Assembly (NCBI GenBank): GCA_028876585.1
Contig: JAGWRL010000183.1
Span: forward strand, 1-7,314
DNA length: 7,314 nucleotides
From: Pseudomonadota bacterium
Lineage (GTDB): Bacteria > Pseudomonadota > Alphaproteobacteria > Rhizobiales > Beijerinckiaceae
Reading direction: 5' to 3'
The notes below the pieces were generated by a model that searched no databases, was not told where the DNA came from, and saw nothing but the letters and a program-made list of their open reading frames with translations. Positions 1-5,839 of the stretch are shown in pieces. Position 1 is the first letter of the stretch. Each line of letters begins with the position of its first letter. The position numbers and the translations under genes are program-made.

Positions 1-355
1 CCAGCGCCTCGACCTCGCCGGCGTCGGCGCCGACGCCGGCGGCGCGGCCGTTGACCACGACCTGCGGCGTATAGACGCCGGACTCCCCCAGTGAGCGGGC
101 ATAGGCGTACTGCCGCTCGGTGAAGGCGGCCTGTCCGAACGTGTCCTTCCAGCCGAGCCGGTCCCAATAGGTGACGGCGAAGGTGAGCGCGAGCCAGTCC
201 GGCCGGTCGGCGTAGCGCGCCAGCGCCGCATTGGCGGGCGGGCAGGACGAGCAGCCCTGGCTCTGGAACAGCTCCACCACCGTCGGGCGCGCGAAATCGG
301 CGGCGGCGGCGGGAGCGGCGAACAGGGCGAGGGCGAAAGCGAAAGTGTAGCGCAT
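1..355 (-). CDS. DUF1223 family exported thioredoxin-like protein (partial, C-terminus beyond window)
   Basis: The first 118 residues are visible, reading leftwards from ATG at 355-353, and the gene runs off the left edge. They begin with a short hydrophobic Sec-type signal peptide (MRYTFAFALALFAAPAAAA), so the mature protein is expected in the periplasm. Next come VVELFQSQGCSSCPP, with a CxxC pair at C35 and C38, then a WDRLGWKD segment and YTPQVVVNGR. This order matches the DUF1223 (COG5429) secreted family, which has a thioredoxin-like fold. The biochemical role of the family is not well established; the CxxC suggests redox or metal chemistry, which is inference. It is transcribed divergently from rsmE across a 44-nt gap, so both promoters must be squeezed into that gap or lie inside the neighbouring coding sequence. 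A 26-bp palindrome lies near the visible end. Family assignment is fairly sure, function is not. Confidence 0.85.
   Translation of the reverse strand, partial: MRYTFAFALALFAAPAAAADFARPTVVELFQSQGCSSCPPANAALARYADRPDWLALTFAVTYWDRLGWKDTFGQAAFTERQYAYARSLGESGVYTPQVVVNGRAAGVGADAGEVEAL
16..41. repeat. 26-bp perfect palindrome inside the DUF1223 gene
   Basis: The bases from 16 to 41 form an uninterrupted self-complementary sequence (centre between 28 and 29, core GTCGGC/GCCGAC). It encodes the Ala/Gly-rich stretch AGVGADAG. Because the region is nearly all G and C, the palindrome may only be a by-product of repeated GCC/GGC codons. No function is claimed. Confidence 0.5.
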
Positions 356-376
356 GCGGGACAGTTCGCGCGGCGA

Positions 377-398
377 CGCGGCCGTGTTACAGGCCGCG
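377..398. promoter_or_regulatory. Inverted repeat in the divergent intergenic region, abutting the rsmE start
   Basis: CGCGGCC (377-383) and GGCCGCG (392-398) are perfect inverted arms around the 8-nt spacer GTGTTACA. The right arm ends one base before the rsmE GTG start and covers the place where its ribosome binding site should be. It could be an operator shared by the two divergent genes, or an RNA hairpin lowering rsmE translation. It could equally be chance in GC-rich sequence. I see no convincing -35/-10 pair in the 44-nt gap. Confidence 0.3.
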
Positions 399-399
399 C

Positions 400-1140
400 G
401 TGGCCCGCACCGATTACACCACCCCCAGGCTCTGCCTCGACGACGATCTCCGCCTCGGCGCGACCGTCGCGCTGACGCCGGAGGCGGCGAACTACCTCGT
501 CAACGTGCTGCGGCTCAAAGCCGGCGCGCGCGTGCTGGCGTTCAACGGCCGCGACGGCGAATTCGCGGCGGAACTCGCCTCGGTCGAGAAGAAGCGCGCC
601 GCATTGACGCTGGTCGAGCGGCTGCGCGAACAGGAAACGCCGCCGCCGGTCGATTACCTGTTCGCGCCGCTCAAGCACGCCCGGCTCGATTATATGGCGC
701 AGAAGGCGGTCGAGATGGGGGCGCGCTCGCTGCGGCCGGTGATCACCCGGCGCACGCAGGCGACGCGGGTCAATCTGGAGCGGCTGGCCGCCAATGCGCG
801 CGAGGCCTGCGAGCAATGCGGAATCATCTGGCTGCCGGAGATTTTTGCGCCCCAACCGCTCGCCGCCGCGCTGGCGCAATGGCCGGCCGACCGGCTGATG
901 CTGTTCTGCGACGAGGACGCCGCGATCGCCAATCCGCTCGAGGCGCTGCGTGACGCGCCCGACGGCGGCGTCGGGGTGCTGATCGGCCCCGAAGGCGGGT
1001 TCGACGACGAGGAGCGCGCGCTGATCGGCCGCCTGCCCCGGGTATTGCGGCTTAATCTCGGGCCGCGCATCCTGCGCGCCGATACGGCGGCGGTGGCGGC
1101 GCTGGCGCTGGCGCAGGCGCGGTTCGGCGACTGGCGATGA
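400..1140 (+). CDS. rsmE: 16S rRNA (uracil(1498)-N3)-methyltransferase RsmE
   Basis: RsmE uses S-adenosylmethionine to methylate N3 of U1498 in 16S rRNA, in the decoding region of the assembled 30S subunit. The 246-residue product has the usual family length. The N-terminal PUA-like RNA-binding part is seen in HYL-type sequence NYLVNVLRLKAGARVLAFNGRDGEF (about residues 31-56). The C-terminal SPOUT (trefoil-knot) domain carries GPEGGF at residues 196-201 and LGPRILRADTA at 220-230, the SAM-binding loops characteristic of the family. The chosen start is GTG at 400: it gives the normal N-terminus (ARTDYTTPRLCLDD), no better in-frame start lies just upstream, and no strong Shine-Dalgarno is seen. 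An ATG at 354 opens only an out-of-frame shadow. The stop codon overlaps the start of the beta-lactamase gene as ATGA, so the two are very likely co-transcribed. Confidence 0.96.
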   Translation: MARTDYTTPRLCLDDDLRLGATVALTPEAANYLVNVLRLKAGARVLAFNGRDGEFAAELASVEKKRAALTLVERLREQETPPPVDYLFAPLKHARLDYMAQKAVEMGARSLRPVITRRTQATRVNLERLAANAREACEQCGIIWLPEIFAPQPLAAALAQWPADRLMLFCDEDAAIANPLEALRDAPDGGVGVLIGPEGGFDDEERALIGRLPRVLRLNLGPRILRADTAAVAALALAQARFGDWR

Positions 1141-1994
1141 GGAGGCTTTGCGCCACCCTCGCCGCCTTGGCGCTTGGCTCGCCGGCGCTCGCCCTCGACG
1201 AGGCCGGGCCGCTCGCCGCCGTGCGCGCCGAGGAGGCGCGCCTGCACGCGCGGATCGGCCTCGCCGTCATCGACAAGGCTGACGGCAAGGTGTTGCGCTA
1301 TCGCGCCGACGAGCGCTTTCCCCTCAATTCCACGCATAAGGCGTTCGCCTGCGCCGCGCTGCTCGCCAGGGCGGACAAGGGCGAAGCCTCGATGCAGAAG
1401 CGCGTCGTGTTCGTGTCGACCGACCTCGTCCCCTATTCCCCCGTCACCGAGAACCGCATCGCCCCCGATGCGATGTCGCTCAACGAATTGTGCGAGGCCG
1501 CCGTCACGCGCAGCGACAACACCGCCGCCAATCTGGTGCTGCAAGCGCTCGGCGGCCCGGCCGGCGTCACCGCCTTCTTCCGCGCGCTCGGCGACGCCAC
1601 GAGCCGGCTCGATCGCGAGGAGCCCGACCTCAACGAAGGCCTCGCCGACGATCCGCGCGACACCACGACCCCGGCCGCGGCGGCCGCCGATCTCGATCGG
1701 ATCGTGCTCGGCGACGCGCTGAAGCCGGCGGCGCGCGAGCGGCTCAAGCAATGGATGATCGGCGATCGCGTCGCCGCCGCCCTGTTGCGCAAGGCGCTGC
1801 CGGAGGATTGGCGCATCGCCGACAAGACCGGCGCGGGCGGCGCCGGCTCGCGCGGCATCGTCGCGACGATCTGGCCGCCGCAGCGCGGCCCGTTCGTGGT
1901 CGCTCTTTATATGACGCAGACGAGCGCGCCATTGGCCGAGCGGGACGCGGCGATCGCGCGCATCGGCGCGGCGCTGGTGGCGGCCGCGCGCTGA
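1137..1994 (+). CDS. Class A (serine) beta-lactamase
   Basis: This is a periplasmic hydrolase of the beta-lactam ring, 285 residues, the usual class A size. A signal peptide (MRRLCATLAALALGSPALA) leads the protein. Every catalytic element is present. S65-T-H-K68 is the nucleophile tetrad (Ambler 70-73). S126-D-N128 is the SDN loop (130-132). E162-P-D-L-N166 is the omega-loop general base and asparagine (166-170). K230-T-G232 is the KTG triad (234-236), with SRGI following so that R239 sits at Ambler 244. VPYSPVTENR and DDPRDTTTP are also typical. The H in STHK, where most members have F, is mildly unusual. There is no Cys before the nucleophile or after KTGA, so it lacks the disulfide of KPC-like carbapenemases. 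The start ATG overlaps the rsmE stop (ATGA), indicating translational coupling. No ampR-type regulator is adjacent. Substrate range cannot be read from the sequence. An active enzyme is likely. Confidence 0.95.
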   Translation: MRRLCATLAALALGSPALALDEAGPLAAVRAEEARLHARIGLAVIDKADGKVLRYRADERFPLNSTHKAFACAALLARADKGEASMQKRVVFVSTDLVPYSPVTENRIAPDAMSLNELCEAAVTRSDNTAANLVLQALGGPAGVTAFFRALGDATSRLDREEPDLNEGLADDPRDTTTPAAAAADLDRIVLGDALKPAARERLKQWMIGDRVAAALLRKALPEDWRIADKTGAGGAGSRGIVATIWPPQRGPFVVALYMTQTSAPLAERDAAIARIGAALVAAAR

Positions 1995-2003
1995 GCGCGC
2001 GGC
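1983..2003 (+). terminator. GC hairpin enclosing the beta-lactamase stop codon
   Basis: The arms GCCGCGCGC (1983-1991) and GCGCGCGGC (1995-2003) are perfectly complementary. The 3-nt loop TGA is exactly the stop codon. A 9-bp all-GC stem would be very stable in RNA, but no T-run follows (GAATGGCG), so it is not a standard Rho-independent terminator. It may protect the 3' end, pause polymerase or assist termination between this unit and the tad cluster. Confidence 0.4.
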
Positions 2004-2114
2004 GAATGGCGTTAACTATAACAACTACAATTTGCAGGCAGCTTATGTAATCACGTATCCACTTTCTTAAACCTCGGCGCCTATCGTCGCGTTCTCCATA
2101 TTGGACGCCAAACC
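1995..2114 (+). promoter_or_regulatory. AT-richer leader of the tad cluster, presumed promoter region
   Basis: These 120 nt are clearly less GC-rich than the genes on either side, as expected for a promoter. TACAAT at 2026-2031 resembles a -10 box but has no good -35 partner. TTGCAG at 2032-2037 resembles a -35 box, with only a poor TATCCA-like -10 at 2056-2061. GTTAAC lies at 2011-2016. TTATGTAATCA at 2043-2053 recurs with one change in the leader of tadG. The exact transcription start cannot be placed from this sequence. Confidence 0.4.
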
Positions 2115-2657
2115 ATGCGCGCGACTGTATTGAGCTTATCAGATAACGCCGCCAGACGGATCAAACGATATCTCCGCTGCGACCGGGCCTCCACGGCGAT
2201 CGAATTCGCTTTCGTGGCGCCGATCATCATCGCCATCCTGCTCGCCACCGTTCAGGTCGCGGTGATCTACATCGCCCAGTCCAATCTTGAAACGATCAGC
2301 GAAGCCGGGATGCGCACGGTGTTGACCAACCAGGCCAACAACCTGACGCAGGCGCAGTTCAAATCCCAAATCTGTCAGAACATCACGGCGCTGTTCACTT
2401 GCAACAATCTGATCGTCGATGTCGAGCAGGTGCCCGCCAACAACAACATGCTCTCGGCCATGCCGCAGTTCGACGCCAACGGGAACTTGAAGAACCCGAC
2501 CAATTTCACCATCGCGCCGGCGCCAGCGAAGATGATGCTGGTCGTCATGTATCAATGGCCGGTGGTCGGCGGCGTGCTCGGTCTCAATTTCGGCAACCTC
2601 GGCAATGGCGCCTATCTCATGGTGTCCACCCAGGTGTTTCAGGTCGAACCTTCGTGA
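2115..2657 (+). CDS. TadE-like pseudopilin, first of two
   Basis: This 180-residue protein has the TadE/TadF layout. A short basic N-terminus (RRIKRYLRCDR) is followed by STAIEFAFVAPIIIAILLATVQVAVIYIAQ, a single membrane segment at about residues 26-54 headed by the conserved Glu (E30). The rest is a periplasmic domain with an Asn/Gln-rich stretch around 72-130 and two cysteines (C87, C96). In TadE and TadF the prepilin peptidase cuts before a segment with Glu at +5. Here that places the cut after A25, with Ala in place of the usual Gly, so processing is uncertain. TadE-type proteins are minor pseudopilins of the Flp pilus (Tad, type IVc) system in the inner membrane. The start ATG at 2115 has only a weak GGA upstream at 2103-2105. 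The stop TGA overlaps the Shine-Dalgarno of the next gene. The family is clear, but whether it equals tadE, tadF or a paralogue is not. Confidence 0.88.
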   Translation: MRATVLSLSDNAARRIKRYLRCDRASTAIEFAFVAPIIIAILLATVQVAVIYIAQSNLETISEAGMRTVLTNQANNLTQAQFKSQICQNITALFTCNNLIVDVEQVPANNNMLSAMPQFDANGNLKNPTNFTIAPAPAKMMLVVMYQWPVVGGVLGLNFGNLGNGAYLMVSTQVFQVEPS

Positions 2658-2661
2658 GGAG
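2656..2661 (+). promoter_or_regulatory. Shine-Dalgarno that fixes the start of the second TadE-like gene
   Basis: GAGGAG at 2656-2661 overlaps the last two bases of the preceding stop codon and lies 7 nt before GTG at 2669. It supports a GTG start there and tight translational coupling. The much longer open frame that starts inside the preceding gene at 2399 is therefore not used. Confidence 0.8.
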
Positions 2662-2668
2662 TCCATCC

Positions 2669-3265
2669 GTGTCCGCTCCCCCTCCCTGTGCGCCCAAGTC
2701 GCTGTCGTTTCTCGCCGCCGATGACGGCATCGCCGCCGTCGAAATGGCGTTTATCGCGCCCGTCGCGCTCATTCTGCTGACGCTCGCGGTCGCTGCGGGG
2801 CAATGTCTGACCACTTATCACAAGGTGGTGCTGGCCGCCCACACCTCCACCGACCTTGTCGCCCGCACCGCCTGGAATGCGGACCCCAGCGTCGCTGGCG
2901 CGGAACTGCTGCCGCTGAGCGGCCTCAACACCGACATCGGCGTCTCTCAGTTGGTGATGTATCCCGAAAACACCACCAATCTCCGGGTCGTGATCTCCGA
3001 GTTCCAGATCAACCCGAGCACCAAGACAGGCACGCTGGTCTGGAGCTATTCCACCTCCAACACGACGCCGCTGCCGCAAGGAACCAAGATTAGCCTCGAC
3101 CCCAATCTGGCGGCGACCGGCGCCACTTATGTCGTCTATGGCACGGTGAGCTACAACTTCCAGCCGTTCGGCGGAATCCTGTCGCTGCCGCCCATCACCC
3201 TCTCTTCGACCGAGACGCTGACGATCCGCAACGCGACGCAGATCACGATTGACCCCACCAGCTGA
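2669..3265 (+). CDS. TadE/TadF-like pseudopilin, second of two
   Basis: Translation from GTG 2669 gives 198 residues. The N-terminus ends in LSFLAADDG (to residue 20). It is followed by IAAVEMAFIAPVALILLTLAVAAGQ, a single membrane helix with Glu at position 25. G20 followed by four residues and E25 matches the Gly-xxxx-Glu prepilin peptidase site known from TadE and TadF, so cleavage after G20 by a TadV-type peptidase is plausible. The remainder is an extracytoplasmic domain rich in Thr, Ser, Asn and beta-prone stretches (LVWSYSTSNTT, ATYVVYGTVSYNF), and its only later cysteine is C46 in the helix end. It sits 11 nt after the first TadE-like gene and is coupled to it. A role as a minor pseudopilin or adhesion component in Flp pilus assembly is inferred from family and context. 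Confidence 0.85.
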   Translation: MSAPPPCAPKSLSFLAADDGIAAVEMAFIAPVALILLTLAVAAGQCLTTYHKVVLAAHTSTDLVARTAWNADPSVAGAELLPLSGLNTDIGVSQLVMYPENTTNLRVVISEFQINPSTKTGTLVWSYSTSNTTPLPQGTKISLDPNLAATGATYVVYGTVSYNFQPFGGILSLPPITLSSTETLTIRNATQITIDPTS

Positions 3266-3398
3266 CGACGCTGCGCATGGTTAAGCCACGATGAATTCGA
3301 AGCCCCTGAATTATGTGATCAATAAGAACAAACTTTTACAGGCTACGGGTAGATTGGCGCAGACGCCATCCCCTAACGTCAAGCGGTGGAGCCCAAGC
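3266..3398 (+). promoter_or_regulatory. 133-nt leader of the tadG-like gene with shared motif and CtrA-type half-site
   Basis: The stretch is AT-richer than its surroundings, notably at 3305-3340. ATGGTTAA at 3277-3284 is TTAACCAT on the other strand, the half-site form of the alphaproteobacterial CtrA box. TTATGTGATCA at 3311-3321 repeats, with one mismatch, the TTATGTAATCA at 2043-2053 in the leader of the first tad gene. GGAG at 3388-3391 lies 7 nt before ATG 3399 and is the likely ribosome binding site. An internal promoter for tadG is possible; no clear -35/-10 pair can be named. Confidence 0.4.
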
Positions 3399-4865
3399 AT
3401 GTTTCGAAAGTTGACCCAACGCCTGCATAGCTTCCGCCGCGCGCCCGGCGGCAACGTCACCATGATGTTCGCGCTCGGCGCGCCGTTCCTGTGTTTCGGC
3501 GTCGCGATGGCGGTCGATTTCAACAATGCGACGGTGGTGCACACCAAGCTCAACGAGGCCGCCGACGCCGCGGTGCTGGCGGCGCTCACGCCGACGATGA
3601 TGACGCAGTCCGACAGCGTCGCCGCCGCCGCGGCGGTGTCGATGTTCAACTCGCGCGCCGCCGCGATCACCTCGCTCGTGCCCAATTCGGCGGTCGCCAC
3701 GCCAATCATCACCCATCCCAACGGCGCCGGCACGGTGCGGCAGATACAATTGACCTACACCGCGAAGAACAACACGATCTTCAGCGGCCTCCTCAAGCAG
3801 ACCACGATGACCATCGGCGGGTCTTCGACCGCGAAGGCGGCGGTTCCGCCCAACATCGACTTTTATCTGCTGCTCGACAATTCGCCCTCGATGTCGCTGC
3901 CGGCGACGACGGCCGGCATCACGCAGATGCAGAACCTGACGCCCATGCAAGGCGGCGGCTGCGCCTTCGCCTGCCATCAGGCCGCCACCAACAACGGCGA
4001 TTCGGCCGGCAATCTCTGCTCCACCGGCGGAACCTCGCCGGTCTATAGCTCTCCGACCCTCAACAACAATCAATATTGCGCCGCCACCAACGCCCAGGGT
4101 CAGGCGCAAACCCAGATTGACGACTACGCCATGGCGCGCAAGAATGGCATCACGCTGCGTCTGGACGAGTTGACCAGCGGCGTCACCTCGCTGATGTCGA
4201 CCGCGAACAAATATATGACTTCGGGGATCTATACGACGCCGCCGGCATACCGCTTCGCCGCCTATTCGATGGATACGCTGTGGTCGATCCCCACCTCGAA
4301 CAACCAGCTTATGTCGCTGACGTCAAGTTACGTCACCGGTTGGGGCACGGCGAAGGCCAATTTCGGCGTCATGCAGATGTACGCCAATAACGCGACCTGC
4401 GGCAATTCGGCTTGCAACACTCCCGGCACGATGGGCGACATCGCCACCAATTACGACAATGCGATGAACAGCATCAACAACACCATCCCCACGCCCGGCA
4501 ATGGCACCAATGTCGCCGGCGACACGCCGCAGGCGGTGCTGTTCTTCGTCACCGACGGCGTCGAGGACGAGCAGAACGGCGCCCGGTTGATCCAGCCGAT
4601 CAACGCCAATGGCGCGACCAACTATTGCTCGATGCTGAAGGCGCGCGGCGTCAAGATCGCCATCCTCTACACCGATTACCTGCCGGTGCCGAGCAACGCC
4701 TTCTACCAGGGCTATGTCGCGCCGATCCTGCCGCAGGTCTCCCCGGCGCTTCAGGCCTGCGCTTCGCCCGGCCTGTTCTACGAAGCGGCGATCGGCGCCG
4801 ATCTCGGGCAGGCTTTGAACACCCTGTTCCAGAGCGTCGTGCAGGCGGCCACGCTGTCCAACTGA
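3399..4865 (+). CDS. tadG: TadG-like Flp pilus assembly protein with von Willebrand A domain
   Basis: The product is 488 residues from ATG 3399. An earlier in-frame ATG at 3291 would add 36 residues, but it lacks a ribosome binding site and the added segment looks like leader DNA. 3399 has GGAG at the right distance and gives the usual basic N-terminus MFRKLTQRLHSFRRAPGGN. A TadG-type N-terminal membrane segment follows (about 20-40, then VDFNNATVVHTKLNEAADAAVLAAL). Unlike the two TadE-like proteins it has Met, not Glu, five residues after the Gly, so prepilin cleavage is unlikely. A VWA domain spans about 152-485. Its metal (MIDAS) residues are D160-x-S162-x-S164, probably T376 in GDTPQ, and D386 in FFVTDG. 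An insert at about 185-230 has four cysteines (C188, C192, C207, C227); others are C334, C339, C410 and C454, suggesting periplasmic disulfides. Such proteins are thought to anchor or tune the Tad apparatus or act in adhesion. Confidence 0.88.
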   Translation: MFRKLTQRLHSFRRAPGGNVTMMFALGAPFLCFGVAMAVDFNNATVVHTKLNEAADAAVLAALTPTMMTQSDSVAAAAAVSMFNSRAAAITSLVPNSAVATPIITHPNGAGTVRQIQLTYTAKNNTIFSGLLKQTTMTIGGSSTAKAAVPPNIDFYLLLDNSPSMSLPATTAGITQMQNLTPMQGGGCAFACHQAATNNGDSAGNLCSTGGTSPVYSSPTLNNNQYCAATNAQGQAQTQIDDYAMARKNGITLRLDELTSGVTSLMSTANKYMTSGIYTTPPAYRFAAYSMDTLWSIPTSNNQLMSLTSSYVTGWGTAKANFGVMQMYANNATCGNSACNTPGTMGDIATNYDNAMNSINNTIPTPGNGTNVAGDTPQAVLFFVTDGVEDEQNGARLIQPINANGATNYCSMLKARGVKIAILYTDYLPVPSNAFYQGYVAPILPQVSPALQACASPGLFYEAAIGADLGQALNTLFQSVVQAATLSN

Positions 4866-4884
4866 CGCCCGCCGCAAAACATAG

Positions 4885-4924
4885 CCGCCCTCCCGCGCCA
4901 GTCTCGGGAGGGCGGTTTCTTTTT
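4885..4924 (+). terminator. Rho-independent terminator after tadG
   Basis: An 11-bp perfect stem (CCGCCCTCCCG at 4885-4895 with CGGGAGGGCGG at 4905-4915) closes a 9-nt loop and is followed by TTTCTTTTT (4916-4924). It begins 19 nt after the tadG stop. It also lies just past the stop of the convergent mrr gene at 4930. Read on the other strand the hairpin is followed by a weaker T-containing tract (TATGTTTTG), so it may serve both directions. Confidence 0.93.
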
Positions 4925-4929
4925 GCGCC

Positions 4930-5835
4930 CTACTCCACGAAGAACTGCTCGTCGAGCCGCTTCAACTGATAGACCTCGGTGACCCGCACCCCGACGCAAT
5001 GGCGCACCATCAGGCTCGCCAGCTCCGCGCCGTCGATCAGCACGATGCGTTTGGAGATGCGGTGCACGAAGTCATAGGCCGTGGAAGGGAAGTAGGAGGT
5101 CGTCACGAACACGCCCTTGCTGGCGTGGTGGCCTTCCAGCCCGCCGACGAAGTCGCGCACCTCGCGGATCGGCACGCATTTCTCCTGCGCGAAGCGTTTG
5201 GCCTGGACGTAGACGACGTCGAGACCGAGTTCGTCCTCCTTGATGACGCCGTCGACGCCGCCGTCGCCGCTGCGCCCGAGCGCCTTGCCCATTTCGAGTT
5301 TGCCGCCGCCATAACCCATGCGGCACAGCAATTCGACGATCAGTCGCTCGAAGAAGAGCGGCGACAGCGAGTGCACCCGCGAAACCAGATCGCGCGACAA
5401 TTGCGTCTGCAATTCCTCGAAGCTGGCGGAGATGCGCTCCTCCGGCCGCTCGGGGGCCTCGCATTCGGCGGCTGGTCCGCCGGCGGGATAACGATCCCTC
5501 CAGGCGATGAATTCGGGATAGCGCGAGAGCGTGTCGACGTCGATGTCGCGCACGCCCTCGGCAAGCAGGGCCTGGCCGCGCTCGGTGCCGCGCACATAGC
5601 CACGCCGCGTCGGTTCAACCAGACCCGCCTTGACCAGATAGCAGCGCGCCCAGTTGAGCCGATTGGCGAAGATGGACTGTTGCCCGCTCGGCACCAGGCG
5701 GTCCATATCCTCGGTCGATATTCGCAACGATTTCGCAAGCTCTATTTCGACGCGCGATACGGGAATTTCCTCGCGTTTCTGACAGACGACGGCGAGGGTC
5801 GGTAGCATCAATTGCTGGAAACTCGGCAACGACAT
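4930..5835 (-). CDS. mrr: Mrr-type methyl-directed type IV restriction endonuclease
   Basis: The product is 301 residues, close to the about 304 of E. coli Mrr, and has the same two-part layout. An N-terminal winged-helix domain (Mrr_N, about 5-95; FANRLNWARCYLVKAGLVEPTRRGYVRGTERG) is followed by a linker and a C-terminal Mrr_cat nuclease domain (about 150-275). The PD-(D/E)xK-like core is visible: E163 in LFFERLIVELLCRMGYGG, GRSGDGGVDGVI with D195, and YVQAKRF with Q211 and K213. A VFVTTSYF strand follows. All expected catalytic residues are present, so the enzyme looks functional. Mrr proteins cut DNA carrying foreign adenine or cytosine methylation and can trigger self-damage under stress. 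The start ATG (5835-5833) lies 7 nt after the mccB stop, and GAGGA for its translation overlaps that stop, so it is probably co-transcribed and coupled with mccB. No cognate methylase is adjacent, as expected for a type IV enzyme. Confidence 0.93.
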   Translation of the reverse strand: MSLPSFQQLMLPTLAVVCQKREEIPVSRVEIELAKSLRISTEDMDRLVPSGQQSIFANRLNWARCYLVKAGLVEPTRRGYVRGTERGQALLAEGVRDIDVDTLSRYPEFIAWRDRYPAGGPAAECEAPERPEERISASFEELQTQLSRDLVSRVHSLSPLFFERLIVELLCRMGYGGGKLEMGKALGRSGDGGVDGVIKEDELGLDVVYVQAKRFAQEKCVPIREVRDFVGGLEGHHASKGVFVTTSYFPSTAYDFVHRISKRIVLIDGAELASLMVRHCVGVRVTEVYQLKRLDEQFFVE

Positions 5836-5839
5836 AGCG

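Noticed and set aside
690..1751. Long open frame of 353 codons on the minus strand
   Set aside because: It lies opposite rsmE and bla, which have full family motifs. Its product is Arg/Gly/Ala-rich with no recognisable domain, typical of antisense frames in GC-rich DNA.
1137..1994. KPC-like carbapenemase
   Set aside because: The residue before the nucleophile is Asn, not Cys, and Gly rather than Cys follows KTGA, so the disulfide diagnostic of that group is absent.
2399..2668. Possible 90-codon N-terminal extension of the second TadE-like protein
   Set aside because: It overlaps the first TadE-like gene out of frame and reads as Arg/Gln-rich nonsense. The GAGGAG plus GTG at 2669 gives the proper N-terminus.
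3960..3980. Haem c attachment motif in TadG (CAFACH)
   Set aside because: It is CxxxCH rather than CxxCH, no other cytochrome feature is seen, and it lies in a Cys-rich loop better explained by disulfides.
3336..4109. 257-codon minus-strand open frame opposite tadG
   Set aside because: Low-complexity Arg/Gly/His-rich translation, no domain, and it covers a well-supported gene.
4999..5805. 268-codon plus-strand open frame opposite mrr
   Set aside because: The mrr frame has all catalytic motifs and a clear start context. The opposite frame is His/Ala/Asp-rich without any family resemblance.
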